The notes: a model not told the origin generated them from the sequence alone. Positions 42,057 to 53,910 are shown, numbered from the stretch's first letter. The stretch is DNA of 64,000 nucleotides from Rapana venosa (GCA_028751875.1 CM054140.1:10581602-10645601), one strand, 5' to 3'. Made by a program: numbers and translations.

Positions 42057-42398
42057 GGAGTTGTTGCAGAGGAGCTAGCTGTGGGGTTGGGGTCACCCCG
42101 AAACAGTCCAGTACAGCCCCCAATACAGCAGCCTCTGAAAAGGAACCAGCAAAAGCAGTAGCAGCAGGAAAAGGGGGTGTTGAACAAGGCCTGTTAAAAG
42201 GGACGGGGCCAGTGTGCCCTTACTTCAGCAGTTTGTAACAGTGTGCTGAAGGGTTTCCCAGGTTTTTTTTTGGGGTTTTGGGGCTGATTGCCCGTGGTGT
42301 TAAATTTGGGAACTGAAACCCGTTTTGGTGCTTTTTGAAAAAAGTGGCAAAAATATGTTAACTTCATCTTGGAGGTTTTCAATTCAGAGTTTGGTGTG

Positions 42399-42401
<3 letters not shown>

Positions 42402-42445
<44 letters not shown>

Positions 42446-42490
42446 TTGTGTGTGTGTGTGTGTGTGTGGGTGTTTTGTGTGTGGGGGAGG
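42402..42490. repeat. (TG)n microsatellite
   Basis: TG run with one TTTTT interruption. Confidence 0.95.
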
Positions 42491-42648
42491 GGTGGAGGGA
42501 GAGAGAAGGGAGAGTTTAGAGGAGGAGCGTTTTCAGCTTTATTGTTTGAGTGAAGGCTAAAAAAAAAATTTGGCAATTTTTGTTTTGTTGCTGCCAAAAT
42601 TTAAAACACAGTATGAATTTCTCCACGTGTGCGTGCGTAGTGCTTTGG

Positions 42649-42702
42649 CGCGGCGCGCGGCGCGCGGGCGCGCGCCGCGCGGTGTGTGTGTGTGTGTGTG
42701 CA
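42649..42702. repeat. CG-rich palindromic tract with (TG)n
   Basis: Alternating G/C ('ggcgcgcggcgcgcgggcgc' then 'gcgccgcgcgg') followed by TG repeats. A similar tract with TG lies at about 49840-49882. Confidence 0.85.
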
Positions 42703-43574
42703 TTTCTAATGTGGAGCTGTTGACCTGGGGAAGATGCTCTTTAGTCATGTATCTACCCCATCAGTTTGTTGTTCACTGTTTGCGTTGGGCTTATTGGGAT
42801 ATGTGGGTACTGTCTGTTCGGGTGTCATACGTATCATGAAGAATTTAAACTCCACAGGAGAAACTGTGATGTTTTTGTAAAAATTTGTGATGCCCTGTGC
42901 CATTCACTCAGCGCTTTGTTTTCCACGAGCAAAAAATGCGCTGTTCCTTGGTACAGTTTGGGTTTAGATCTGACGTGTGTCCCCCCCTCCCCCCTCCCCT
43001 CGCCATCGCTGGGGCAGTGTGACCCTCCATGGAAGGTTCCCGATGCCTCTTCCAATTTTTCAGGTGTTTAGAGCGATTGACATGTATTGTGATGCCGAGA
43101 AGCATGTACCTGCAGTTATGTCTTGCCGAAATTGATAATTTTTGTTGGTTTATGTTGTTGTTGTTGTTGTTGTTGTGTTGTTGTTTATGTTGATGTTGTT
43201 GTTGATGTTGATGGCCCATCATTGTGGATACCTCCCTGCAAAGAAGTGACGGCTGTCAGCAGGAGTGCTGACGGGGCAGGAAAGGGTGAGGGGGGGGGGG
43301 GGGGGTGAGGGGTGGGGGAAGCAGGGGGGGGGGGGGGGGGGGGGGACCAGCTGACAGAGGCTTCAGAAATGCAATGGTGTCATGTCCAGTGCTATTTCTT
43401 TTCTTTTATTGGAATGACTTTTGTCATCATGTCCGTGGGATTTACTTCCAGCCTTGTTGTTTTTAATGGAAAATGCGATGTAAATAAAGTTCGAAATGAC
43501 ACACATTTTGACTCGTGTTTTATCATTCATATAAAACGATTGGCTTCTCTGTTTTGTTTAACAAACGAAATTAA

Positions 43575-43743
43575 CTGACCAATTCTCTCTGTGTCTGTGT
43601 GTCTGTCTGTCTCTGTCTGTATGTCTGTCTGTCTCTGTCTGTTTGTCTGTCTGTCTCTCTTGTCTGTCTCTCTGTCTCTGTCTCTGTCCGTCTGTCTCTC
43701 ACTCTCCCACCTCTCGCTCTGTCTTGTCTCTCTCTGACCTTCT

Positions 43744-43792
<49 letters not shown>
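43575..43792. repeat. CT/CTGT microsatellite
   Basis: TCTG and TCTC repeats ending in pure (CT)n. It is the target of the LINE at 43793-44930. Confidence 0.95.
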
Positions 43793-43793
<1 letters not shown>

Positions 43794-44350
43794 GGCAAAG
43801 GTGTGTACTTTGTCAATTTGTGTGGTATCTTCTAGACCCCATACTTCTGCTGCATACGTCAGGGCAGGTTCTATTTGTGTGTCAAACAGTTTCCAAAATA
43901 ATGTACTATCAGCAGAAGCTAATCTTCTCATTGATTTGATAATTTGCATAACTCCATTTTTAGCTTTTTGACACATCATATCAAACAAAGAGCTAGCACA
44001 CAAGTTTGTTGAAAATGTTACCCCAAGGTACTTATAGTTATTTGTTACTTTAAGTTTTTGGTCCCCATAAGTCCATTTTTCTCTCATTCCCAAGTGGCCT
44101 CCCATCCTAAATACCATAACCATCGTTTTCTCTGAATTTACTGTGAGGCCCAGACGATCTGCTTCTGATTTTAATGTGTTCAGTTGATTTTGCAGTCCTG
44201 TAGGTGTGCTAGACAAAAGAATGACATCATCTGCGAAAAGTAACAGGAATAATTCAACTGCTCCTGGGATCATTTGTATTCCATGTTTTCCGGAGTTCGC
44301 TACCTCTGTAGCCAGTTCGTTTATGAAAATTGAAAACATTAATGTCTAAT
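43793..44350 (-). pseudogene. LINE reverse transcriptase fragment (inverted 5' part)
   Basis: From 44339 the minus strand reads 'MFSIFINELATEVANSGKHG', 'LFLLLFADDVILLSSTPTGL' and 'LGLTVNSEKTMVMVF', then 'YKYLGVTFS' and 'PALTYAAEVWG', before running straight into the GA repeat. FADD (residues 35-38) is the catalytic pair. The frame is intact over about 180 codons. This is the central RT region of a jockey-like LINE. The N-terminal part and endonuclease are absent. It faces the matching C-terminal tail on the plus strand at 44361. Confidence 0.85.
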
Positions 44351-44360
44351 TAATTAATTA

Positions 44361-44930
44361 ATGTCTAGTGAAAAATACACTTGGTATAGCTCCTTTAAAG
44401 ATGCGTTTGGTCCAGAACAGTATCTGATATCGTTAACTAATAAAAGGCTTCGAAGTAATTTACTAAAATTTAGGCTAAAATTGTGTGGTCTTTTGAACTG
44501 CAAACAATGGTATATTACAGCAGAGACAGACGACAACTCTTGTCCAGCATGTGGAGAAGAAGAAGAAGACGAATTTCATTTTTTGTTTGCTTGTAGAACT
44601 TATCATGAAATTCGCCAAAAAATTGCTTTTTGGACAAACCCAACCAAAAGGCACCAATCTTGTACAAAAGGTGTTATCTTCAAATTTAAAATGTCCGAGC
44701 TTAAATCTTTAGCAATATATATAACGCAGGCTCTAGATAAACGTAAGCAGACTATGAATGAAACGGATCCTATACGTAATAACTGAAAATATTGGTTGGC
44801 ATTTATCTGGACTTTGGATTATTACTCATGTCCTTTTCATATTCATTCCTATGTTAATATGTTACTTACAATTACCCCCTTTGACTGATGGGCTTGTAGC
44901 TTTTGTCAAATGAAAATTCGTTCGTTCGTT
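44361..44930 (+). pseudogene. LINE C-terminal tail and 3' UTR (3' part, plus strand)
   Basis: A 141-codon frame reads 'LKFRLKLCGLLNCKQWYITA', then 'SCPACGEEEEDEFHFLFACR', and stops at 44786. C-x2-C followed by 'E.HFLF.C' is the zinc-knuckle-like C-terminal motif of jockey-like LINEs. A 3' UTR of about 140 bp ends at 'aattcgttcgttcgttctct', next to resumed CT repeat. Together with 43793-44350 it forms one insertion whose 5' half is inverted and whose middle is deleted. Confidence 0.8.
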
Positions 44931-45110
44931 CTCTCTCTCTCTCAAGATCCAATAATCTCCCTGAGCAATCTGTGGACTGCAGCAGCAGCAGCAGCAGCAG
45001 CAACAAATGCCAGCCTACACCTCAGGCTAAGCGATCTCCACAGATGTCTGCAGCAGGGCAAGCCTGTGTGCCGTGGATTCCTGCAGTGCTGCCCACGATG
45101 TGCAGTGGTG
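44931..45110. other. CT flank and a short CAG run
   Basis: CT repeat resumes after the LINE, and a (CAG)n run of about 21 bp lies at 44979-45002. A Ser-rich frame across it is not supported as a gene. Confidence 0.5.
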
Positions 45111-45111
45111 C

Positions 45112-45265
45112 CGTTTTCACACGGGACCTCAGTTTATCATCTTACCTGAAAGATTGGTTGTTTGTTTGTTGTTGTTGTTTGTTTGTGTGGGTTTATTTTG
45201 GTTTTTTTTTGGGGGGAGGGGGGCATTAAAATCAGTGCCAATGTGAACTCCAGAGGAAAAATCAG
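45112..45265 (-). mobile_element. SINE family A fragment
   Basis: Minus strand: 'gatttttcctctggagttca' and 'ataaactgaggtcccgtgt', with a diverged TTG/T-rich insertion. Confidence 0.65.
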
Positions 45266-45299
45266 TCATAAATGAAGAAAACCGCCTCAAAGACGCTCG

Positions 45300-45442
45300 T
45301 TGAATTGATTGAGTTGATTTTTCCTCTGGAGTTAACATCAGTGTGTGTATATCAGTGCCAACTCCACTCTCCCCCCAAAAAAGTCCTTCGGATGAGATTA
45401 TAAACCGAGGTCCCGTGGTGTGCGAACGCACGCAGAACATCT

Positions 45443-45475
<33 letters not shown>

Positions 45476-45640
45476 GGTAAAACCCGTTCCGCTTTTCAGA
45501 AGAGTAGGCCATTGTGTGCCGGTGGGAACGGATGACAAAATTGACCAAACTGCATCATACACACTGGGAAAAAGCACATGAGTGCTTATTCCATTAGCCT
45601 GGAAATAAAAGAATAAATAACTACTCAAAATAAAAGAATA
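45300..45640 (+). mobile_element. SINE family A, 5'-truncated plus copy
   Basis: 'tttttcctctggagttaaca', 'agtccttcggatgagattat', (CA)n at 45448-45475, 'ccgttccgcttttcagaaga', 'agcacatgagtgcttattcc', and an (AATA)n tail. It lacks the tRNA head and faces the minus fragment at 45112. Confidence 0.85.
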
Positions 45641-46050
45641 AATAAATAAACAAATAAACACATAAATAAAATGGTTGCCACCACAAGGGCCATCTCCAGC
45701 CAGTGTGCTGATAGCCCCTCTTGGGACAGACTGGGCGGTGCCATGTGGGCGTGGCTATCGGAACGCCAATCAAACCAGCTGTTGATTACCGCCACAATAG
45801 GCTATAGCCTAGCCTATCTACCAACCAGGGGAGTGGGTACAGTGACACTGTTAGAGTCGGTAACAATGAATGACCAGTAAAGCAGGGGCTGGCTGTCATT
45901 GAGATTGACACCAAGTGCTGTCGCTTCACCCTTGAGCCTAGATTAAATTTTCTCTATCGCTCTTGTGGTTGACTACTAGCTGTCCTTCCCCTCCTGAAAC
46001 CACTGACTCCAACAAAAGTTTTATCAGTTCAGAGAGAGAGAGAGGGAGAG
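45641..46050. other. Unassigned stretch
   Basis: Balanced composition with a 69-codon plus frame (45671-45880) and no recognised domain. Confidence 0.4.
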
Positions 46051-46054
46051 AGAT

Positions 46055-46143
46055 TCTTTAATTTCGAGGATAATGAATAAGCAGCCATGTGTGTTTCTTT
46101 TCATCCAGTCCCTGCCCTTAGGGATACATTATATGATAATAAA

Positions 46144-46202
<59 letters not shown>

Positions 46203-46290
46203 AATTCTTTTATTTCGAGGATGATGAATAAGCACCCATGTACATTTTTTTTACATCTTATCCCTGCCCTTAGGAACGTTTCATATAATG
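46055..46290 (-). mobile_element. Two SINE A 3' ends with (GA)n
   Basis: Two copies, at about 46055-46140 and 46205-46290, of 'atttcgaggataatgaataa' ... 'ccctgcccttagg' ... 'gataaaatagagag', each followed by GA repeat (46142-46200 is about 58 bp). They look like a local tandem duplication of about 150 bp. Confidence 0.75.
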
Positions 46291-46480
46291 ATAAAATAGA
46301 GAGAGAGAAAAGTCAGATTTCTTGGTTTCTTTTACTAAGTGCAATGTGGTTTGTTTTGTTTTAAAACTTAAATTTTTTTTATTGATCCTCCTTTTAAGTG
46401 TAATATAGTGCATCCTATCAATTGATACTGCTCTTATTGTATGACGTGTTATAATCATTTTGTGCATTGACTTACTTGAC

Positions 46481-49400
46481 TTATGCCTCTTGGTTCCTTG
46501 GGGAAAATAGGGCTGCAACAACACCCCTCCAACGAACTCGGTTTTGGGAGATCCTCTTCAGCTCGGCCCATGTCATTCCGGCTGCCTTTGTTTCTTCGTC
46601 AACACTTCTGCGCCAGGTCTGCTTTGGTCGACCAACTTTCCGCTTCCCTTGTGGATTCCAGTCAAGGGCCTGTCTGGTGACATTTGACGCAGGCTTGCAG
46701 AGTGTATGGGGCCCATCCATCCCCACTTCCTTTGTTTAATGGTGGACTCAATTGGGTTTGTCTGGGCCTGTCCCACAGTTGTTTGTTGGATATGACTTCC
46801 GGCCACCTGATGTTGAGGATGTACCTGAGGCATTTGTTGGTAAAAGACTGGAGTTTGTGGGTGTTGGTTTTTGTTACCCGCCAGGTTTCTGAGCCATAAA
46901 GTAGGACCGATTTGACATTGGTGTTGTAGATCCGAAGCTTATTTTGAAATGAGAGGGTGTTGACCTCCAAATTGGCCGAAGGGTATTGAAGGCGTGACGG
47001 CTTTGTTGATTCGGCACTTGATGTCTCATCTGATCCCCCATCTTTACTACGACACTGCCCAGAAAAAGGAAATTTGCTGACTTTTTTGATGGTTTCTTTT
47101 GGCATTGGTTCGCACGGGGGCCAATGTGTTTTGTTTGTTCCCCCATGATCTCCGTCTTCCCGATGTTAAATTTGGACCCAGTCTTTTCTTTTCGTCCACC
47201 AACACACAAAGCTTCTCTTGGGTGCTTCCCCTTGTTGCCTGTAGAAAGGCTGAGGGTCATCTGCAAGTCCGGGTTTTCCCCCACTGCTTCATGGGGGTCC
47301 ACTGACCCGGGTTCCCCTTCCTGTTTGTGGTTTCCCCGCATTTTCCAGTCAACCACCAACGGGAAAGTTTGTTCCGACAACAACAGCCCTGACGAAAAAA
47401 CCGCTGTACGGAGAAGGCTTCCTCTTTTCCCCTTCATGAGATTTAAACAGGGGGCACTTCGAAATAGCTGCGGGATGGTGATGAACTTTGGGGAAACCCA
47501 TAGTGATAAATCTTTTCCAAAATGACATCCTTTTCGACATTCAAATCCCTTTCCCGGGAAAGTCGACAAAACTGAATATAGGGGGTCTGCCACCCAGGGA
47601 CTGCTAAAAGGATGATGCGCATTGTGCGATTTGATCTTTTCTTGATTTTCCCTTTCCTAAAGCCTCCTTTTTCTTTCCCAATTTTTGGGCCAGTGCGGGT
47701 CTTCATCTTCTACATAAACCCTTTTTTGGGCTTTACTTTCCCCCGGGGTTTGGACATTAGAAATGTTTTCCTCCCATTGTTCGGAAGGACACCCTTTTTC
47801 CCTTGGGGCAGTTAATGAAGGGCCCTTTCTTCCAGTCCCCTTACACCCTTGCCCCCCAATCTTTTGGGAAAGTGGGTATACACCATAAATTTTTGGGGGT
47901 TGTCCCCCCTTTAAGTGTTTTCGGGTGGTAAACCCTTTTCGGGGCCTTTTGTTTTCCCTGTTTTGAGTGACTTAGGGTTTGGGGTGTTTTTCCCATTCTT
48001 GGTGGGGGGCCGTGTTGAACCCAAAAGGTTTTCAGTAGGGGGGGAAAACCGGGCGGCATGGGGGGGCCAGGTCTTTTTCTTTTTTCCTTTGGAATGCTCT
48101 GCCCCTTCCTCTGGTCCCCCCAAACCTTTGGAATGGTATTGCCATTTTTTCTTTGACGGGGCAGCGGGGTTTGTTTTTTTTTTCCCTGAGAAGTTTCTCG
48201 GTCTCGAACACCCTTTTCATATTTTTTTTGGCCTGCGGCATCTCTGTTTTCCCCTAAAGTCATTTCCCTCAATAAAATTTTTCTTTTGTCTTTTCTTGCA
48301 TTTTCTTTACTGCCGTTTTTGTCCCAGTACAGGCTTGCTTTTCCTGTTTCTTTTCTTATTTTGTGGGGGGAAAAATCTATTTTTTCAGCTGTTTTCTCTG
48401 GTTTAATAAATCCCAGTTTCTTTTTTCCCCAAATTCCTTTATTTTCTTGTTTTCTTTCCCATGGGGGTTTGGAAAAGTTTTTTCCCAGGCTAACGTAGAC
48501 TCTCCCTTTGCTCTTCAAACTTTTTTCCTCTGCAGCTGGAAACAAACGGAATTTTTCCCTCATTCAGCCTAAATTTCTTCATTTTTTCTTTTTCCCTTTC
48601 CCCAGGCTTTCCCAACTTGAACTTTTTTGATGGTCTTTCCTCCCCGGTCGATGTGGGCTTTGGCTTGGTTTTGGGGGATGGCAACAACAAGAATGGCGAT
48701 GTTTGCATCTCTCCGCGCTCCCCTGACATCATGCGGCCCCCTTTCCTCCACTTTCGTTTCGATGGGATGTGGTCAACTTTTTCTGTCTTCCATGGGGGAA
48801 TTCCTTTGTGGTCGGTGACTTTTTTGGGAAAGATGGGCCTTTCCAATGCCCAAAGGTCGTTAAACATCAAAATTTTTGAAAATTTCCCAAATTTTCATTT
48901 TTTTCCCCCACCATGTCTGCCCAGATCATTTCTCTGTTTTTTGGGCTGTCCCCATTTGGGCATTCATTCTCCCATTAAAATTTTTTAGATCCCCTTTGGG
49001 CTTTGTCCAGGAGGTCTGGCTTTTTTTAAAAGAATTTTTTTTTATCTTAAAAACCCTCTGCTGTATTTGTTGGAGCGTAGACTGAACGAGGGAAAAATTT
49101 CCCTGCTTTGATTGAAAAGGCGTGGGATCCGGGGTGACCTGGTTCCCGGGACAAAATGCTTGCGTTGCTTCGGGTCTCATCAGCAGCGTTTAACTCCCTG
49201 TTTGGGGCGGGCCTTCTTCCTGACCAATAAAAATTTGCCCTCCACTCGAAAGCTTTCTCCCCTTCCATTCCATCGGGTTCCCAAAACCCAAAAAAAGGCC
49301 GGGGGTTTTTTAGTTGTACCGTCTTTTCCCTCACTCCCCGGTCTTTTTTAAACCGGGTTTCCCAAACAGGGTTTCCCGGGGGAAAGGGGGGGGTTCCGGG

Positions 49401-49740
49401 CCCTATCCTGGTTGTTGATTTTGGTTGTTAAAAGATTTTGTCGGGCACGGGCTTCCCGGGGCTTTCACCAAAATCCGCTTTGGCTCTCCCAGAAAACCCT
49501 TTTCCCCCAACCATTCGCTCGAAAAAGGTATCTTTTCATTTCAGTAACAAGGGGTTTTTTAAAGTGAATGGCCCCTTTTACCCAAGGCACAACCCCCAAC
49601 CTGGGGACCGGGGTGAAATCTTTTCTGGCTCCTCTCCCCCAGACCTTTGAGGGGGGTTTAAACCTGCCAGGGGCCGTAGCCCCCGCCCACATGCTCGGGG
49701 TCTTTGAAGCACCAAGCCACCCCACCACGACGTGATACAC
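46481..49740 (-). mobile_element. Long LINE (RTE-like, APE endonuclease + RT), heavily frameshifted
   Basis: Minus-strand order: endonuclease blocks 'SVYAPTNTAEGF' (about 49080-49047), 'TDHKGIPPWKTEKVDHIPSK' (about 48815-48760) and a 'RPSKKFK' linker. RT blocks follow: 'FRKGKIKKRS' (about 47655), 'MRIILL', 'PLYSVLSTFPGKGFE' (47587-47545), 'IGKTEIMGEQTKHI' and 'VKSVLLYGSETWRVTKTNTH'. The C-terminus reads 'LRYILNIRWPEVISNKQLWD' and 'GKRKVGRPKQTWRRSVDEET', stopping at 46481. The catalytic FADD is not readable. There are more than ten frame changes, mostly at homopolymers, so part of the damage may be sequencing error. The 3' flank has 'aagtcaagtaagtcaa'. Upstream of 49100 the homology is weak and the 5' limit approximate. 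Confidence 0.8.
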
Positions 49741-51700
49741 CAGGGGAACAATTTTTGTGCATTGGGCGCGCCCTATATGTCTCTTTGTGGCGCGCGTGCG
49801 TGCGAAAGGGGTGTAAAATAGTTTGTCATGCTGCGCGGGGGGTTGCCCCGCGGCGCGCGCCCCGCCCCCCGGTGTGTGTGTATGGGGTGATTTTTAATTG
49901 TATTATTAGACTTATTTTTTTGGGTGAAATGCGGCGTGGGTATTTTAAAGTTTGGGAATTGTTTTTTCGTTTTTGGGTTTTGGGGGATAAATGTAAATTT
50001 TTTTCCCCCCCCCTTTTTTAAAGCAGATATCACTTTGCCCCTTTTTAATTCCCCTTTTTTTTAAATGAAAAAAATCGGGTTTTTGGGTTTTGGATGGGCT
50101 TTAAATTTTGTGGGTTTCGAAGGAGGGCGTGTATTTTGTCTGTGTTTTTTTTCTGGGGATCAATTTTTTTCCTATTAAAACCTGTCTGGATGGCTGGGAA
50201 AGGGTGTGAAAACCCCCCCCAAAAATTCCACAGGGGTTCCCAAGGGGATGATGTTCAGATCAGATGAAATTTTTCGGGGGTGCCCACCATGGTGAAAAAG
50301 CGGGGAAAATGCACCACCACCACCTCCAAACCCCACCCCACCAAACAACAACCCAACAACATTTTCCAGACAAAAGCAACGTCTCTCGATTTCCTCACAG
50401 CAAACCGAAGCAATCTGCCCAAAAAAATGAGGGGCAAAACTGAACTCTCCCCAAATCTCTGGGAACCCATGAAACACAACAGACCAGGGGCCCCCCCTTC
50501 CAACCCCCCCCCCCCTCCCCCCCCCCCCCCTCCCCCCCCCCCCCCCCCACACCCCCACACCCATCTCCAAAGGGCCCATCCCGGGTTTTTGCCCCTGAAA
50601 AGAAAAGGAAAGAGAAAAAAGGAAGGGGAAAAGACTCTGAAAGAATGGCATCAAAACCCTCCTTGATGGGGGGAAACACCCGGGTTGCCCCTTTAAAGAA
50701 AAAACCCGGAAAATTCCGTTTCGCTGTGGACTACAAGGGCTCAATTCGGTCAAAAACCCTTTTGGGCGCACCCCGGGTAAAAAAAAATTCACCCTTTTCC
50801 TTCTATTTTTTTCTATGTAACTCTTATTTTTATACCGCACTACTAAGGGGATCCCCCGAAATAAAAACCCTTTTTTGAAAACACCTCTGACTCAAAACTC
50901 ATGTATTTTGAACAAATTTGGTAGGGGTTTAATTTTTTAAAAAAATTTTAGCAAACACTGTACCCCCCAATCTTTAGTAGTCCTTTCTTTTCCTTTCCCA
51001 CCCGGGGAATAAGCTTCCCGGGGGAAAAAGCGTAAGGGAAAAAAGGAACCTCAATGAAGGGTTTTTCCCAACTTTTCTCGTGACTTAAAAACCCCTATTG
51101 GGTTTTATGTCCCCCAGTCCAAAAAGAAGGGCATTTTGTTTTCCCCATTTTTAGCTAAAAAAATCCGTGAAAATTGCCCAACATTTTTTTTACACTCCAC
51201 TCTAAGAAGAACTAAAGGAACCCCCAAATTAATACCCGGGGTGTAGCCCCATCCAAAATTTCCCCCCTCAGACTGGGGATTCTTCAATGTCCCACCAGGA
51301 TCCCTTTCAAAAGTTATTGGGCCCGGGAAAAGGGTTCCGGCGAATCAAAAAATGCATGAAAACTCAAAAGGGGAAGGGTTTTCGTTTATAACTATGTCAC
51401 AAAAAAGAGTTTTTGGGATTTTCCCAAAAAACCCGTTTGGTTTAGACTCGAACCTGACCCCAAAATTACCGTCAAACACGGGTTGAATCAACCACTAGCT
51501 GTCTGTCCCTCCCCCATGACTGTTTTTTTCACAAAGGGAGGGGTGCCCTTCTCAGTCATGGGCTCAGGGCCCCAAACTGCTTCATTAACGCAAACCAGCG
51601 CGGTCGTCGTCGTCACCCTATCATCACCTTTATCACCACTCATCATCATCATCAACGTCCCTCATCATCAACCCCAGATAAAATCCCCTGACCGGGCCTA
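49741..51700. other. Low-quality intergenic stretch
   Basis: Poly-C (about 50506-50548), CG/TG tract (49840-49882), many homopolymers. Gly- and Pro-rich frames are artefacts. No family is recognised. Confidence 0.5.
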
Positions 51701-52230
51701 CGCCGAGTGGGTTTAAAAGGCCAAAAAAATTAAAAAATTTTTTTTCAAAACCCAAAAGGTCCATGAAGGGCCGGGGGTTTCCAAAACTCACGGGGTCCCG
51801 GTGAATTTAAGGTGTGGACTTTTTTTTTTAAAAACCCATCTCCAGGGCAACTTCAAATGCAAAACCTGCCAGAAACCTTTATTTTCCTCCCCTGTATATA
51901 CACCCGGGAAGGGAAAACAAATTGCAAAGTTAAAGATCCCCTAATTTTATGTCAGGTTCGGGGTTTACAAAACAATATGTTTTTCCCCGTATACATCCCC
52001 CCAATTGGAATGCACTACCCTTTATTTTGGGCAAAAAAAACCCAAACCCATTTTATCTTTTCTGTCCCCCTAGTCCCGCACCGGGGGGGGCACCCCCCAA
52101 AACCAACAACCAGTTCCCCCAAATTCCCCCTCTTTTCTGGGCCCTTTCCCCGTTGCTTTCGCAAAAAAAACACCATTGGTGAATCTCAGAGCTCTACCGA
52201 GGAAAGAAAACAAATCAACATCACGTATAA
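51700..52230 (+). mobile_element. SINE family B, smeared copy
   Basis: 'cgccgagtgggtttaaaagg' (head), 'ggtgaatttaaggtgtggac', 'ggcaacttcaaatgcaaaac', 'ctgtatatacacccgg' and 'caccattggtgaatctcaga' follow the order of 175-545. Confidence 0.7.
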
Positions 52231-52379
52231 AACAACCCCACAAGAAAAACGAACCATCCCCCAAAGAGATCATTTATGTCTGAAGAAAAAAAAAATGGAC
52301 CCAACCAAAAATTACAAATTGAAGTGGGCTAATAAATTTAAAAAAACACACATCAACGATTTTTTCTTTTGTCCAATAC

Positions 52380-52530
52380 ATCAGATACTGTTTTTCCCAA
52401 AACATCACACCCCCCCCCCCCCCAACGATACATCACAGACTTTTTCCCCCAAACATCACACATCCCCCCCCCCTTTCCCAACCAATAAATCCAGATTCCC
52501 CCCCCCCCCCCCCCCCCCCCCCGAATACAT
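52380..52530. repeat. Poly-C/'acatcaca' degenerate repeat
   Basis: C-runs alternate with 'aacatcacac' or 'atacatcacag' blocks. The latter also recurs at about 52520-52590 (five to six units). Confidence 0.7.
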
Positions 52531-52814
52531 CACAGGCTTTTTTTGTTCAAATACATCATCACAGGCTTTTTGCTCAAATACATCACAGGTGGTTACTGAC
52601 AATCGAAAATCAGTTTTAGTTGGCTTTGTTTTGTCATTATGGTTTTTTTTAATGGTAGTCATAAGTTTAAAAAAGATGCACCCTCCTACACAATGATTAT
52701 CATTCTCTTTTTATCACATACCACACTCACGCAATGTCCAGCCATTTCTTCCTCAATAACAGAGTTGAGTGGACACTATCTGTTTTCTTCTTTTAAAAAT
52801 AAAATTCTTTCCAG

Positions 52815-53156
52815 GCTAATGGAATACGCACTGGTATGCCTTCTGTTTTTTTTCTTTTTACCCCTAGTCCCCGTGTGTATGCGGTTTTGTAAATTTTTTT
52901 TCATCCGTCTCTACAGGCACATCATGGCCTACTCTTCCGAAAAGCGCAACGTGTGTGCAAGATGTTCTGTGTGCGTTTTCCTCACGGGACCTCGGTTTAT
53001 AGTCTCATCCGAGGGACTGACTATCGGGACGCGTGGAGTAGGCACTGATGTCACCTCAACTTGGGGGACGTGAGGTAGGAGTATGCCCTTGAACGGGATT
53101 CGAACCCAGGTCAGCAAATCACGAGCTAAAGTGCAACGCTAACCACTAGGCCATCC
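52815..53156 (-). mobile_element. tRNA-derived SINE, family A, full length
   Basis: Minus strand: 'gatggcctagtggttagcgt' (A box), 'cctgggttcgaatcccgtt' (B box, 53093-53111), core 'cggatgagactataaaccga' (about 52992-53011), 'cgcttttcggaagagtaggc', and a 3' end near 52820. Both boxes are close to consensus. Confidence 0.9.
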
Positions 53157-53179
53157 CCCCTCTTAACTTCTTCAGCAGT

Positions 53180-53345
53180 GATTTAAGGCATTGCAATGCA
53201 TTTTCAAGAGGTGTGTCTTGGGCAAGTTAAACCTGGCGAAGCCCATCCCTCTCCAGGTAGCAGGATGCATGCTGGGTATGTTAGTGTCATCCATCCCATC
53301 GAACGTTGCGCACCTGGTCTTGATAAGACCTGCCGTCCTCAACAA
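53180..53345 (-). mobile_element. SINE-type module ('catacccagcatgcatcc')
   Basis: Minus strand 'cactaacatacccagcatgc', 'ggatgggcttcgccaggttt' and 'aacttgcccaagacac'. The same module is at 54700-54920 (minus), 63415-63510 (plus) and inside SINE B at 415-440. Confidence 0.6.
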
Positions 53346-53840
53346 TAGTTAAAAAATATGAGAGAAGAAAGACTGGAGATGAGATCCTCACGGTATCCTG
53401 GTTATCCTTTTCTCAAAATTATGACTTCTCACTACCTCCCCTCCCACATGCTTCACACAAATGCGCGGCGCTTTTAAATTATTTCCCCTAATATAAAAAA
53501 AAACCCACACCACCAAAAAACCCCAACAACAAAACAAAACTAACACAAACAACAACAACACTGCTGCCATCTTTGAGGTTTCTAAATTTCAGCGAGACTC
53601 GCTCCATAATAGGAGATAATTCACACGCATACGCAAAGTTTTTACATAATCTCCCTTGCTGAAGACCACTGTTGCCTTCTTTCGGGCGACTGAAAATCAT
53701 AAAGGTTTGCTCCATCAAGGGAGTTAATTAAATTCGACAAACTTGCATGACAGTTCTGGACCATGGAGTTCTCTCGTCCATTTGCTACTGTATTTTACAA
53801 TTTGGCGATGCACAGAAGTTCAGGTTATGACATATGTATT

Positions 53841-53845
<5 letters not shown>
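53345..53845. other. Unassigned stretch
   Basis: Includes an ACA-rich run at about 53515-53560. No gene recognised. Confidence 0.4.

Positions 53846-53848
<3 letters not shown>

Positions 53849-53906
<58 letters not shown>
53849..53906. repeat. (CT)n microsatellite
   Basis: About 57 bp of pure CT. Confidence 0.95.

Positions 53907-53910
<4 letters not shown>

Larger units (their letters stand above)
42057..43570. other. Flank of the zinc-finger gene
   Basis: Includes (TG)n at 42402-42490, a CG palindrome at 42651-42682, G-runs at 43290-43345 and an AATAAA at 43483-43488 that could be a polyadenylation signal for a long 3' UTR. No other gene is recognised. Confidence 0.4.

Noticed and set aside
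41172..42161. 329-codon repeat protein over the minisatellite
   Set aside because: All three plus frames are equally open because of the unit length, so openness is no evidence of coding.
45671..45880. 69-codon frame after the SINE at 45300
   Set aside because: Short, with no homologue I recognise and no splice or start context.
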